Shown here: positions 32,001 through 44,000 of the stretch, piece by piece
How positions within the stretch are numbered: the stretch's first letter is position 1
How the letters are laid out: each line of letters starts with the position of its first letter
Assembly (NCBI RefSeq): GCF_019175285.1
Contig: NC_056527.1
Span: 113,676,230-113,740,229 of the forward strand
DNA length: 64,000 bases
Direction: 5' to 3'
Origin: Sceloporus undulatus
Lineage: Eukaryota; Chordata; Lepidosauria; Squamata; Phrynosomatidae
Position numbers and translations under genes: made by a program
Notes under the pieces: generated by a model
The model's input: only the letters and a program-made list of their open reading frames with translations
Database searches by the model: none
What the model was told of the DNA's origin: nothing

Positions 32001-35000
32001 CATGCTTTGCATGTCATATCCAAGTCTAGATCCATTGACAAAAGAGGGGAATCCACTTCTCATGCAAACAAGAGATGTACTAGAGTGAAACTGCACCATC
32101 TGCAGCCTTGGCAGGTGATGTCTCCAGCAGATCCCACACACAAACACACTGAGATGATATGAAATGCTTGCACTGAATTTTGTCCTCATTGTATAGCTAA
32201 TGAAATAAAATTGTAGATTTTCTGTTTGCATTTCCCTTTGACCATTCAGCTGGAGTCCTAAAATTGGAAGAGTATGATGAAATGACATTCTCCTTCTTCT
32301 TTTGTTTCTCCCTCTTTTCTCCCTTTTCAATTATAGCTCCATCCATTTCTTCAAGTCATTTCATTTAACAACTCTGTAGGAGAAAGCATATCCTTTGATC
32401 AGAGAAAGGAAATAAGAAGTTCATTTGATATTATTAATTTGGAAACATTACCAAACAATTCCTTCCAGAGAAGGAAAGTTGGGAAGGTGGATCCCGGTGC
32501 TCCTCAAAATGAACAATTCATCATTCAGGAAAATATGATTGTATGGCACAGAGGAATTAACCAGGTATATGTTTCAAGAGAGATCTCTGGCCTTGCCCAT
32601 TTTGACTGATAAAATTTAGCAAGAGTGGATTGATGGGCTGCATCCAAGCAGGTGCATATGCCTCAGCATAATGGGGAAGGTCAAAAAACCTTCCCTGGAC
32701 CCCCTGGATATGAAGAAGTACAGGCCTGTATTCCATCTTCAATTTTTGAGCAAGGTGATCGAGAGGGCTGTCGCCCTTCAACTCCAAGTCATCTTGGATG
32801 AAACCAATTATCTAGACCCATTTCAAACCAGCTTCAGGACAGGATATGGGGTGGAGACTGCCATGGTTGCTCTGGCTGATGATCTTCATCTAGGCATTGA
32901 CAGAGGAAGCTTGACCCTGTTGGTGCCTCTAAACCTCTCAGTGGCCTTCGACACAATAGATCACAACATCCTCTTGGAACGCCTGGGAGAGTTAGGAATC
33001 GGTAGCACTGCATTCCAGTGGTTCTGGTCCTTCCTCTCGAGTAGATTCCAGAGAGTGATGCTCGGGGAGAGTCGCTCCTCAAAAATGGAGCTTAACTGTG
33101 GTGTCTCTCAAGGCACCATACTGTCTCCAATGCCAATCAACATTTATATGAAGCCGCTGGGAGAAATCATTCACAGATATGGGGCAGGGTGTTATCAGTA
33201 CGCTGATGACACCCAAATATATTTCTCCATGTCCCAATCAGCAGCTATGACAACAGATGGCATTTCTCCCCTCAATTAGTGTCTTGAAGTGGTAATGGGC
33301 TGGATGACAAAAAACAAACTCAATCTGAATCCAGACAAAACAGAGGTACTTACAGTAGGGCCCCCCAAACCAGGTATAGGGTTGCAACCTCTAGTTCTAG
33401 ATGGGGTCACACTCTCCACAAAGGCCTGTGTTCACAGTCTGGGGGTGCTCCTAGATCCGTTGCTTCACATGAGAAATCAGGTGAATGCGACGATCAGCAG
33501 CGCCTGTTATCAGCTGCGGCTGATACACCAGCTTCATCCTTTCCTGGAAGTAAAGGACCTAGAAACTGTTGTACATTCACTGGTAACTTCACGACTTGAT
33601 TTCTGTAATGCGCTCTACATGGGGCTACCCTTGTGCTTAGTCCGGAAACTTCAACTAGTGCAAAATATGGCAGCCAGGCTGGTCTCCGGAAAAACTAGGA
33701 GCGACCGAATAACACCCGTCCTAAAATCTCTTCACTGGCTGCCTATTAGTTTCCGGGTACAGTACAAGGTGTTGGTTATAACTTTTAAAGCCCTACATGG
33801 CTTGGGCCCAACCTATTTGAGGGATTGCCTGTTCCCACATAATCCGCTCCGCACCCTCAGGTCCTCTGGGAGGAATCTATTGCAGCCTTTAAAAACCAGA
33901 CTAACTGCTACCTCCCAGAGGGCCTTCTCTGCAATTGCTCCCAAACTATGGAAAGGCCGGACCGACGAGATCCGTCAAATTGCCAGTTTAGACAGCTTTT
34001 TAAAAAGCTGTCAAGACAGATCTCTTCCGGCAGGCCTTTCCTGAATAAAGTGCCAGGCCACAGACTGACTGCCCCCCACATCATGTATTAGCCCACCACT
34101 CTGTCCTCGCTGTATTTTTTATTGTGTTTTAATAGATATTTTAATTGTGACATATTTAATCCTGTTTTAAAGGGGGGATTTGGGACATAATTTTGTAAAT
34201 GTGGATTTTAATGTGTTGTGAGCCGCTTTGATTGTCTCATCACAGAAAAGCAGGATACAAATAAAAGTTTTATTATTATTTATTATTAAGGTGCATGTTG
34301 ACTTCAAGTAGGCAGTGGTATGCCCAGTTGTTAAGTGGACATCCCTGAACCCAGAGGTATATGACAAATACCACCATGTTGCAAATTGCCTCTTCTAGGT
34401 CAAAGTGTTTGAGCACGTGGTATCTGGTCAACCTCAGGCATTCTTGGATTATCTTGGCCTACTTCATTCTGTTTTCAGATCAGGGCATTACCATCAAATG
34501 GCCTTAGTTGTTCTGACTGATGCCCTGCTCTGGCAGAAAGACATGGGAGTGCTACCCTGTTGATTTTTCTGGATCTCCGAGTGGCTTTTGATACCATTCA
34601 TCATGCCCTCTTACTAGACCAGCTCTGTGGGATGGCAACTGGGGGCATATTAGTTCCTCTATTTTCTGAAGGACGAGGTCCAGGCTCAAGCATTAGGGGA
34701 TTTCCATTCATCCCATTACCACTAAAGTTTTACAGGCCACAGGTTCCCATGCTGTTAAATAAGTTGATAAAACCACTGATAGAGGTCATAAGAACATTGG
34801 AGCGGAGTGCCATTAGTATGCTCTATTTCTCATCATCAGCAGAGGCAGCTGGTGCTATACAGGTGTGAGAACAATGTCTGGATGCTGTAATGGTTTTGAT
34901 ACGGGACAATAAACTGAAACTGAATCCCCAAAAGATGGAGGCTCTGTGGACTGATGTTTCTCAGGTTCAGGAACAGGTAGTTTACCAGTCTTGGGTGGGT

Positions 35001-37094
35001 TTGCACTCCTCTTGAGAGAGCAGATATGTAGCTTCAATGTATTCTTACATCCATCTTTGTCACTCAAGACCCAGCAGGACTTTGTAGAACAAACTGTTTG
35101 GGGTCATATTAGAGTGGTCTTCCATCTAGAAAATGGTGTTTCCTGAGCAAAACAACCACAAGTAAACTATGTGCAGAATAAATCCCCAATTGCAGATTCT
35201 TGTCAGACCATGATTGTCCTCATTATGGGTTCTTGAAATTAAAAACAAACAAACATGTTTTTCAACTATTTAAAAAATATTTTTGAATATTCTATCCATC
35301 CAAACATCGGAGGCCCAGTTTCTACCAACGTTGCTGATGTTTAGCACCAAGTAAAATATGATTGTTTCTGAAAGCTTTGAGGACCTAATTAATTTTTCAA
35401 AACCCTCCCATATACATGATTTCAATTCATTTTGAACTATTTTAAATTCCTGTAGTGGTTTTAATCTGTCTTTGGAAATTCTAATATGTTTAAGTCTTTT
35501 AAAATTATTTTAATTTTTAGAATATTTTCATATTTTGTTAGGTTGATTTCATTACACATTTCCCTGGGATTTTTGATTAAAACAGTTTTGGAGGATCCAG
35601 ACATTTCTCAATGGTTCATTCATGTACCAGAAAATTCCTTTCTTAAGCACCATCATGATACTTAATCAGAGCTGAAAATAAAATCAACGTTAGATTGCAT
35701 ACTGTTTCATGCAAATCAATAATAATGAAGCAAAACATTCCTTGCTTCTATATTCTTTTTTTAAAAAATACTAGATCATTGTGTAGAATTCTGATTTTAC
35801 AAAAATTCACCAGCCAGCAGAAAGGCTGTTTCTTTGTTCCTAATTGTGAAGTTCTTTACTTTTAATGAACCACTGAGAAATGCTGGGAAGAAACACTCTT
35901 TGAAATCCAAGCATTGAAATGTCTTTTGGATTTATTGGCAGGTGCCCCCTCTTTCTCAGTGCAATGAGCATTGCAACCCAGGTTGGCAGAAGAAAAGTAA
36001 GGAAGAGAACCCATTCTGCTGCTATGATTGCATTCCATGTCCAGATGGGGAAATTTCTAATGCAACAGGTAGAGTATGAAGGGCACAATTCCTTCATCAA
36101 AGAGCATGAAGTGAGATTTTTTGCTATGGCAGTCATGTAAGCATAGACATATTAAAGATGGTACAGAAATGCAATCTCTTCCTGTTTTTCAGATATGGAG
36201 AACTGTTTCAGATGCCCAGAAGATCAATATCCAAGCAAAAACAGAAGCACATGCATCCCCAAAAGCATAGTTTTCTTGTCTTATGAAGAGCCCTTGGGGA
36301 TCAGTTTAGCTGCACTTGCTCTATCTTTTGCCCTCATCACATTATTGGTTCTAAGAATATTTATCAAGAATAAAGATACCCCAATCGTCAAAGCCAACAA
36401 CCGAAATCTCACCTATACTCTTCTCATCTCCCTGCTGCTCTGCTTCCTCTCTTCTTTCCTATTCCTTGGTCAACCACAGACTGTCACTTGCCTTCTGCAA
36501 CAATCAATTTTTGGTTTGACTTTCTCAGTGGCTGTTTCTTGTGTTCTGGCAAAAACTACCATTGTTTGTCTAGCATTCCTAACTACAAAGCCAGGATCTA
36601 AGATGAAGAAGTGGGTAGGGAAAAGATTGGATTGTTCCACAGTTCTTTCTTGTTCATTTTTTCAAGCAGGTATTTGTATTGTATGGTTGGCAACTTCTCC
36701 TCCGTATCCTGATTTAGACATGCACTCACTGAGAGAAAACATCATTTTGCAATGCAATGAAGGGCCAGCCTACTTGTTTTACTGTGTTCTGAGCTACATG
36801 GGCCTCTTGGCTATTGCCAGCTTCATTCTGGCATTCCTTGTCCGGAAATTGCCTGACACTTTTAATGAAGCCAAGTTTATTACATTCAGCATGTTGGCAT
36901 TTTGCAGCGTGTGGGTCACCTTTGTTCCAACCTACCTCAGCTCAAGAGGCAAAAATATGGTGGCTGTGGAGATCTTTTCCATCTTGGCTTCCAGTGCTGG
37001 GCTACTGGTTGGTATTTTTTCCCCTAAATGCTTCATCCTTCTGCTCAGACCTGAGCTGAACAACAGAGAGCAGCTCATGAAGAGAAGGAATTAA
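28818..37094 (+). CDS. Vomeronasal type-2 receptor V2R-A, six exons, intact
   Basis: Class C GPCR for peptide or protein pheromones in basal vomeronasal neurons. Exons: 28818-29032, 30681-30972, 31245-32114, 32337-32564, 35942-36068, 36193-37094, all with GT/AG borders and compatible phases, giving about 877 residues and a TAA stop. Residues 1-22 or so are a signal peptide ([12 protein letters not shown]). The Venus-flytrap domain spans to about residue 535 ('[12 protein letters not shown]', '[12 protein letters not shown]', 'WVGIFAVDN'). The cysteine-rich linker is exon 5 plus the start of exon 6, and the seven-helix domain follows ('[18 protein letters not shown]'). The C-tail ends 'EQLMKRRN'. 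The start at 28818 is preferred over an in-frame ATG at 28770, because V2R-C has a stop in the equivalent upstream frame. A degenerate L2 sits in intron 4. Family membership is certain; the exact orthologue is not known. Confidence 0.95.
29627..29690 (+). mobile_element. CR1 3' end fragment in V2R-A intron 1
   Basis: Short tail of a CR1 element: 'ggactgaatagcccttgtgg' followed by 'acgattctaa'. Confidence 0.65.
30020..30228. mobile_element. Palindromic repeat in V2R-A intron 1
   Basis: Two inverted arms share 'gaaagaaagaagctggcagc' and its inverse 'gctgccaacctctttctttc', with 'gtctacttcttcat' against 'atgaagtagac' inside. It is a non-autonomous DNA-element-like palindrome and the target site is not clear. 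Confidence 0.65.
30681..30972 (+). CDS. V2R-A exon 2
   Basis: 292 nt. Encodes '[20 protein letters not shown]' and the '[13 protein letters not shown]' region of lobe 1, ending 'FYKIPQ' before GTAGGC. Confidence 0.95.
31245..32114 (+). CDS. V2R-A exon 3
   Basis: 870 nt, 290 codons, fully open. Large central part of the Venus-flytrap domain: '[19 protein letters not shown]', '[11 protein letters not shown]', '[16 protein letters not shown]', ending 'QPWQ' before GTGATG. Confidence 0.95.
32337..32564 (+). CDS. V2R-A exon 4
   Basis: 228 nt, phase 0 at both ends: starts '[20 protein letters not shown]', ends 'VWHRGINQ' before GTATAT. No longer open frame marks it, because a stop follows soon after the splice site. 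Confidence 0.92.
32620..34290 (+). mobile_element. L2-clade LINE in V2R-A intron 4
   Basis: 5'-truncated L2. The frame at 32671-34044 encodes the reverse transcriptase: '[20 protein letters not shown]', palm '[15 protein letters not shown]', '[17 protein letters not shown]', catalytic '[12 protein letters not shown]', then the C-terminal part to 'SLPAGLS'. It is interrupted by one TAG at 33277-33279, in the same frame on both sides. The 3' end is 'gagccgctttgattgtctca' plus an AT-rich tail. It lies in the sense orientation of the host gene between exons 4 and 5. Confidence 0.88.
34400..35065 (+). mobile_element. Older L2-clade fragment in V2R-A intron 4
   Basis: A worn second L2 copy: '[20 protein letters not shown]' (palm motif) at about 34,560-34,620, with preceding bases that translate to '[20 protein letters not shown]'-like text and later '[11 protein letters not shown]'-like text across frame breaks. 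Far more degraded than its neighbour at 32.6-34.3 kb. Confidence 0.65.
35942..36068 (+). CDS. V2R-A exon 5 (cysteine-rich domain)
   Basis: 127 nt; frame begins '[20 protein letters not shown]' and ends '[17 protein letters not shown]' plus one base before GTAGAG. The nine-cysteine-type linker between the flytrap and the membrane domain. The long plus-strand open frame here is a different, wrong frame. Confidence 0.92.
36193..37094 (+). CDS. V2R-A exon 6 (seven-helix domain)
   Basis: 902 nt. '[20 protein letters not shown]' completes the cysteine-rich part. Seven hydrophobic helices follow, including '[20 protein letters not shown]', '[17 protein letters not shown]' and '[16 protein letters not shown]', and the exon ends '[15 protein letters not shown]' and TAA. 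Confidence 0.97.
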
Positions 37095-37208
37095 AGATGC
37101 ATGTGGCATTTTCCCTAGTACATCCATTCTGTATTGTTACCAGGCTGTACACTGGTAAAATGTCATAAACTTGAAGAGCAGAAAAACTGCTTTGGCATTA
37201 ATTCAACC

Positions 37209-37214
37209 AATAAA
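37209..37214 (+). promoter_or_regulatory. Putative polyadenylation signal of V2R-A
   Basis: AATAAA 115 bp after the V2R-A stop codon; position is plausible, use unproven. Confidence 0.45.
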
Positions 37215-37767
37215 ATTGAAATCATCACTTTAGAGCTTCCATCACTGTAGCAGAAACACACCAGGAAAAGGAATGAAAAGCATTTGAGGTCCCCCCCTCT
37301 TTTTTATCTTTTTGTAATTTCAGCTTTGAGCATCAATTGGACACTGCTTTTATATCCCTTGAAAAGACAGAGCATTAAACAAATAAGAACCAGAATAAGA
37401 CGGGTGAAGTTAATCTTTTTTAAAATGTGAATGAAACCTAGAGAATTAAAGGCTTATCTTATTTACTGTGTATCTTCTAGACAATTTCTCCAAATATTTC
37501 ACTTCTGAAAGAATAAACTTAAACCACCAATGGGTATTTATTTCATATTCCGGGAGACAATGATTTCTCCTTCTGTTCAATAAACTGCTTAGTTTGATGC
37601 AAATGCTGTAGTCCACACTAGAAGTCCATTTCAATGTAGCATTTGCTGTAATGTCCATTTCAGCTGTTGGTACAGAAATGAATTATCCATGGCTAACTGT
37701 CATATGTAGCTAAAGGTAACATTCAAGTTGTGACCGTACTGTAAAATATATAATACCATTCAGTAGG

Positions 37768-37860
37768 GCAGAGCAAGTGTGGTGCAATGGTTTGAGCACT
37801 GAACTAGGACTCCAGTTTTTGAATTCCCTTTCAGTCATGGAAACATAATTAAACAAATAT
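37768..37860 (+). repeat. tRNA-derived SINE head fragment
   Basis: 'gagcaagtgtggtgcaatgg' and 'tttgagcactgaactaggac' are the tRNA-like head of a squamate SINE (same as at 39.16 kb); the body is missing. Confidence 0.7.
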
Positions 37861-38002
37861 TGTGAGATATTACTATTCCAACAGATGTAGGATTATTACA
37901 TACCAAGAGGTCATCTAACTGACCATTCCTTCCTCCCTCTGACCTTTCCATCCTGTTTTACTGATATTAGAAACCTTGATTACAGAACCGACTTAATAAA
38001 GG

Positions 38003-38200
38003 CTGCATCTCCACTGCAGAATTAATGACATTTGATGCCGCTTTAACTGCCGTGGCTCACTTCTATGGCATTCTGAAGTTTGTAGCTTTGTGAGATATTT
38101 AACATTATTTGTCAGAGAGCTTTGGTGCCACAACAAACTTCAGATCCCATGAATCCACAGAGAATCCATAGAGAATCCATTAACTCTGCAGTCCAAGAAA
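38003..38200 (+). mobile_element. Palindromic MITE
   Basis: Left end 'ggctgcatctccactgcaga', internal 'gccgctttaactgccgtgg', right arm 'taactctgcagt'. Same family as 43.67 and 60.83 kb. Confidence 0.75.
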
Positions 38201-38566
38201 ATTGGTAGTTAGATCCTGTATTTCAGTCGGAACCTTCTTCTCTTGGATACAGGATTATTCATTCTTATTGATGCTTTTATTAGGTATTGATATCTTTCTG
38301 CTGTGTTATGATACAGTTTTAATAATGTACTGTATATAGATACAATGTGTTTAAGCTTGCTATGTTTATTGCATTGTAATACTTTGTTGTTTGCTATGGC
38401 TTTGTGATCAAGCAATAAAAAATGCTGCTCTTGTGATTTAAAAAGTACTGAAAATGCATGAAAATGAACCTTGTGTGGTCTTTGTCCTCAAGATTTGGTA
38501 ATCCAGTCTGTATTGCACTGAAACATGTGAATTATTCATTTCCACAATAATAACTCTAGGTCCATC

Positions 38567-38875
38567 CGCATTGTAGGAATAATGCAGTCTGGCAGCAATT
38601 TAACTTGTACTGTTTTTAAATTTTGTTAGCTGCCTTGAATCCGTATGCAGGGATGAAGAATGGGGTATAAATAAACAAAATAATAATAATAACAATTTAC
38701 TGCCATGACTCCATCCTACAGAATCCTGGAATTTGTAGTTTTATTAGCCACCAACACTCATTGACAGAGAAGGCTAACGGACTTGTAAAATTACAAATCC
38801 CAGAATTCCACAGGATGGAGTTAAAGCACATGAGGTGGTTTCAAACTGCATGATTTCTACACTGTAGATGCCTCC
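38567..38875 (+). mobile_element. Palindromic MITE split by an L2 tail
   Basis: Left arm 'tccgcattgtaggaataatg' and right arm 'gcatgatttctacactgtag' belong to the palindromic family. The element is interrupted after 38,602 by an L2 3' end and resumes at about 38,693 (see the nested entry). Confidence 0.75.
38603..38692 (+). mobile_element. L2 3' tail nested in the MITE
   Basis: About 90 bp with 'gttagctgccttgaatccg' and an (AAT)n-like end, the usual 3' terminus of L2-type LINEs. It is flanked by the 7-bp direct repeat CAATTTA (38,596-38,602 and 38,693-38,699), a target-site duplication. Confidence 0.75.
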
Positions 38876-39154
38876 TTCTTGAAGGAATTCATAATATATG
38901 TTAACATGCAAATCACTGCTTTTATTCTTGAAATGGAAGGGGTATTAACAGTGGAGAAGTGTCATCTCTGTACATTTCTGCAGCTGGTAGCACAACACCA
39001 GGCTCCTTTCATGGCAACCCAGAGGTTCTGAGACCCCCCCCCAGACCCCCCCCCCCCCCAGAAAAACCACTGCCTGGTTTCCCCTAGTCAATAAATAGCA
39101 GGGTTCACAGGAGTGCATCATCTGAAAGGTTTTTGTTTGGGGGGAGAGTGAGAG

Positions 39155-39255
39155 AAGAGAGCAAGTGTGGTGTAGTGGTTTGAGCATTGAACTAGGACTC
39201 CAGTGTTTGAATTCCCCTTCAGCCCTGGAAACCTGCTGGGTGACCTTTGAGGGAG
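39155..39255 (+). repeat. tRNA-derived SINE, 5' part
   Basis: 'gagcaagtgtggtgtagtgg', then 'gcattgaactaggactccag' and 'gaattccccttcagccctgg'; the tRNA head with recognisable A- and B-box-like parts. Truncated after 'ctgggtgacc'. Confidence 0.75.
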
Positions 39256-39276
39256 GAGATTTTCCATAATTCCCTA

Positions 39277-39606
39277 GGGCTGAGACAGACTGCCCTAAAA
39301 TGGTGGTCTGCAGGCATCTGTTTTAACTCTGGAGGGATGCCGCAGCCGCCAAACTGTGCAACATCCTTCCAGAGTAAAAAGAACCCGGTTCTTCCAGGGT
39401 CTTTTGGCTGTGCCCGGGTTACGTCATGAAGCAACACGTGAATGCTATGCATCGCTTACATAAAGATGGTGGCCCCTGTGTGGACAGGAGACTGCCATTA
39501 AGCCGCCACCCACATGTACTAGGGCTCTGGAATGTGCGTTTGCTGCATGCTCTGAAACCTTAGTTTCGGTGGCAAAATAACACTTTTGACCCATCTGTCT
39601 CAGGCC
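39277..39606. mobile_element. CpG-bearing MITE-like element
   Basis: About 330 bp with inverted ends 'gggctgagacagactg' and 'catctgtctcaggcc'. No coding capacity. Same style as 27.83 and 55.68 kb. Confidence 0.6.
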
Positions 39607-39762
39607 ATAATCTTCCTGAATGAGGATCTGGTAAATATTTAAAGAAAAGGAGCCCTGTGTATTTATTTTACTTCATGATCTATTGACCTTTACTTCATGA
39701 GCTATCATGGGGATTTATAGTTTGCTATGCCACCAGAGCCCTGTGACAGAGAACATTAGGTA

Positions 39763-40108
39763 TGGTCCAAAACAGATGGCCCTTTTGTGCCGCTGTCCAG
39801 GAGGCATTTATATGCCGCACATGCTGAAGCTACCCTGAAGCCACCCTAGCCATTTTCACATGGGTGGCTTCAAGGTGCTCCAGCGATGCAGTGTTTATAT
39901 GCTGCACGCTGCCAGACCAGAGCATCTTAAAGCCAGCTTCCAGCCATGGCTGGGCAGGAAAAGACATTTTTTTTTGTCAGCCAAAAGGGAGTGGCTCTTT
40001 GCCGCTCCTTTTTCAGCTGGGGAAGAGGCAGATTGGGGTTATGGTGTGTATTAACCACGGCCCCAATCTGTCAAGCTGCCCCTTCTGCTAGTCTATTTCG
40101 TCCCTATC
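39763..40108. mobile_element. GC-rich MITE-like element, ends worn
   Basis: Ends 'tggtccaaaacagatggccc' and '...ctagtctatttcgtccct' are loosely inverted. The interior ('tggcttcaaggtgctcca') has no protein signal; overlapping open frames are incidental. Confidence 0.45.
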
Positions 40109-40205
40109 TCACAAAAATACAATTTCCAGAATTCCATAGCATTGAGCCACAAGAGTTAAAGCAGCATCGAGCTACATTAATTTTGTAGCGAAGAAGTATG
40201 TAAGG
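40109..40205 (+). mobile_element. Palindromic MITE, right part
   Basis: 'tttccagaattccatagcat' and 'tgagccacaagagttaaagc' match the central and right portions of the palindromic family. Confidence 0.55.
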
Positions 40206-40844
40206 CTAGAAAGAATTCTTCTTTTTTTAAAAAAAGTGAAATGCATGCAGAATGAATTTCATTCCCATGCATCTTCCCAGTCAATCTGTCTAGAATTGGT
40301 TTCTCGGTCTTTGGTCATTTTGAGCTTCCTTTAAACCTCTGCTACATATTATGCTAAAAGCAGCAGGTGAACCTTAGAGAAGGATTTGCAATCATGAGCC
40401 AGTTTGCTTGCCACCAAAAATGTCAACCAAGACCCAGCCTCTGCAGCTGGGATTATCTTCCTCTGCAATTATCCAAATCACAATAATTGGCTCCGTTGGC
40501 CAAAAGTCCAAAGGCTTCCAGGAAACAATGGAAAACAACCTGCTGGGCCTTAAAATCATTGTGAATCAACTCTTGCTCTATGGAGAGGTGAGTGATTGGG
40601 CTCTATCTATTTTCTTTCTGGCCTTCCCTTTCAAATCTTATCAGCAGGCCTGGGACTAAGGTTTTGGCAGTTTCTACCAGTATCTGAGGTATGCACATGC
40701 AATGCTATCCGTGCTAGAAGTAAAACTAATTCATATAAGGAGTATATTGACACAGATAGTTTAATGAATCCTGTTTAACTCGGGCAACTGCCATGGATGG
40801 AGACAGGAGAGTTTACATTTAGAGAAAGGAGTGCTGCTGCTGTG

Positions 40845-41059
40845 ATGCTGTGGTTGCTGATGTCTCTGCTGCTCCTGCCTCCCATGGTGACCAGAAAAGA
40901 TACAGTGAAATGTCCTGCAGATGATCCTATCCCTATTCCACATGAATGGTACCAGCCAGGTGAACTTCTCATTGGTGGAATTGCATCTCAGATCATTTAT
41001 GTTTTTTATGAAGTATCCTTCAGAGAACATCCTTCCCAGAATTTGTTTGAGGTGCCAGA
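40845..41059 (+). CDS. V2R-B exon 1
   Basis: Signal peptide and start of lobe 1; donor 'cagaGTAAGC', phase 2. Confidence 0.9.
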
Positions 41060-44000
41060 GTAAGCAATCTATTGTTTCTCTCCCATAACTTTCATTTATA
41101 TGATAAAAACATATAGGTTCAGTATATCATATTTACTTTCTCAGTCTTGTGGGTGCTGTTAAGTCTAGTTATGCAATACATAATGAAGTTTGTTTTCCCA
41201 TAAGAAGAGTTTCTTGTGTTTTAGAATGGTAATGTGGTTTTTGGGAAAATGTTGCCTTGAAAAATATACTTGCAGGCACAGAGATAAAAGATGTGAAACG
41301 TAGTTTGTACTCGGTATGAAAACTACTTGAAGCAACCACCAAGAGCTCTGAGAAGACTGTGTCTACCTCCTCCTTCTGGATGCTGCTTGAGAAATCACTT
41401 TCCTAAGACTCAGCATTGTTCTTTTCAAGCACTATTTCAGACATCCTCAAATATAGGATTTGATCATGACAGAGTCTCATTAGTGCACTCCATATCTCAA
41501 AGTCTTGGCTCTGTCATAAAGGACCTTGGTTAGCCTGTCCCTCTTTTCTTTGCACTGTTAGAAGAAGAGTTAGCATTTGTCATCCCAAAAAATCTGTATT
41601 TTATGGAGTACTTTCTCTGCACATTCAAGCTGCCCAGATTTGCCCCCAATTCCCCAGTAAATGTGGATTAGGGAAAGTCTCATTAGCCCTTATTTTTTGA
41701 ACCTCTTTCTTTCAACTCCTCTTCATCTTGGCAACCTCTAAACATCAAATTAAATAACCCAAATCCTTGCAAACTAACTCATTTGAATTGATATTTTCTC
41801 ATCCTAAAACAACTATCTTTTATTTTGGGTACTTATTTGCATTTTGCATGTAATATATGTAGTCATAGTATTTGGCATGTATACATTGATTCTTCTGTGT
41901 TCAATTAAATTCTCCTTTCAGATAGTTTTGTGTAGATGTGGGTTATTGATTCAAATTTGCTAAGGGTTTGTCTACGTGATTTAAATACTCCTCATTCTAT
42001 TTGAAAAGAATGTGATCCCTCCACACACAATTCAGAGGAAGTCAGGGTTTGTGTTGGGGTGGGACTCCTTAAACTCTGCAGAAAAAGAAATCACTGTTTT
42101 GCCAAAGTATGCATGGGTATCCGTGAGGATGCACATTACTGAACATATGCCCATCCATCTACTTCATGTGGATTCACATGGCTGTGTATTTTTTGCAAAA
42201 GGGAAAATGACCAGATGTGAATTGGTACAGGAAAGGGAAGACAATTAACCATCAAAGAAATGTGCAAAAATTCACAGCAATTTGCATGGTACACCTCTGT
42301 GTACTTTGTCAAGATCAGAAAATCTCTTACAGGCAAAAGTACTCAGAACATGTATGAGTTAATGCACGTATTCACAGAACATGCTTGGTAATAACTCATT
42401 GATTAAGATGGCCACCAATTGACTGTGAGATGTGTGAGGAACCACTAGACAAATGCATTACCTGCTACCACTTCAGCTGTCCAGCTCTGTCCTGCTTTTC
42501 CAATATTTTGCAATCATATTAGAGCACCTTCGTTGAATTTCTGCCATTTTGACTTTATATGTGATCTTGCTCACAGTAATGACCAGTTTTGGGGTACAGC
42601 ACTCTCATACATCATAGAAGGAAACATTGTAGAAGTATGATGTAATTTTTCTCTCTTTTCAGCATGGTAACAAAATTCTACCAGCACACCCTTGCCTTGG
42701 CATTTGCTGTCAATGAGCTCAATAGCAATCCCCTGATCATGTCCAATAGTACATTTGGATTCCACATCTATGACAGCTACTATGATGCAAGGATGACCTA
42801 TCGGACCACTCTGGACCTGCTCTTCAAATCACAAAAAGGCATTCCCAATTATAAATGTGACAAATGGAGAAACATCATAGCTATCATTGGTGGTCTTGGA
42901 TCTGCTACATCTTCCCATATGGCCAATATTTTAGGTTTCTACAAGATTCCACAGGTAGGATCTGTTTATGAGATTATAGGAACATTATTTTCTTCTTTTG
43001 TCCCTCTGTAACATTCTTTTTTTCAAAAGCAGGGAGCGGTGTGATTAACCCACACCCCCATATTACAACATTATATTCTTAAGTATTTTGTATTATTGAG
43101 TAAATTGTAGCACTCAAATTTCTAGTCCAAGATGCCTCTTTGAAGAGGACAGTTCTTGAAGAGGCACACAGAACCTTGGCTTCAAGAGCAGTGTCCAAGG
43201 TTATGAAGTCTATTTTCCTACACTTTACAGTTAAAGACGGCTTCCTGATGTCTGTGTGCTTCAATTTCTAAAGTACAAACTATATTAACAATGTTAATGC
43301 AAGATATGAACTCTGTAAACTAAGTGCAGAGAGGAAATAAATCTTATGTTGCAATCTCATTGAAAAGAGTACTGAACATTTTGAAAGATTTGCAGATAGG
43401 ACTCCCAAGTGAGATAATTGATGCTGACAACACAGATAAGGCTTCAAAACAAGAAGGGTGGAGAAAAAGCTGTCCTAATGCAACTGGTGACCAGTGAACA
43501 GGACTTCAAACAGAAAACTGGTCAAATCACTGGAATTCCAAAATGGTACCAAGCTTCGAAGGCAAGAGAAACTCTAATGAGAATTAAAGCAGTAGATATT
43601 CATTGTGTTAGAGACATTTGATGGTCCTGTAAGTAAATAAATTTGAAATGAATATTAATTTTAAAAATTAAGGCTGCATCTACACTGCAGAAATGATTCA
43701 GTTTGGTACTACTTTAACTAACATGGCACAATACTATGGAATCCTGTGATTTGTAGTTTGTTGTGATATCAGTGTTCTCTGACAGCAAATGCTAAATATC
43801 TCAACAAACCTACACATCCTAGAATTCCCTACCATTGAGCCATGGCAGTTCGAGTGCTGTCTAACTGGATTATTTCTGCAATGAGGATGCAACCAAAGAG
43901 AGATTAAGTCACATAAACATGGTCCATTTAACATATTGCTACATACCTTTTCATTTTATTTTAGCTGACATATGGCCCATTTGCCATTCAAGAGAGTCAT

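Noticed and set aside
35919-36140. 73-codon frame over V2R-A exon 5
   Set aside because: Wrong frame; the cysteine-rich domain is read in another frame between clear splice sites.
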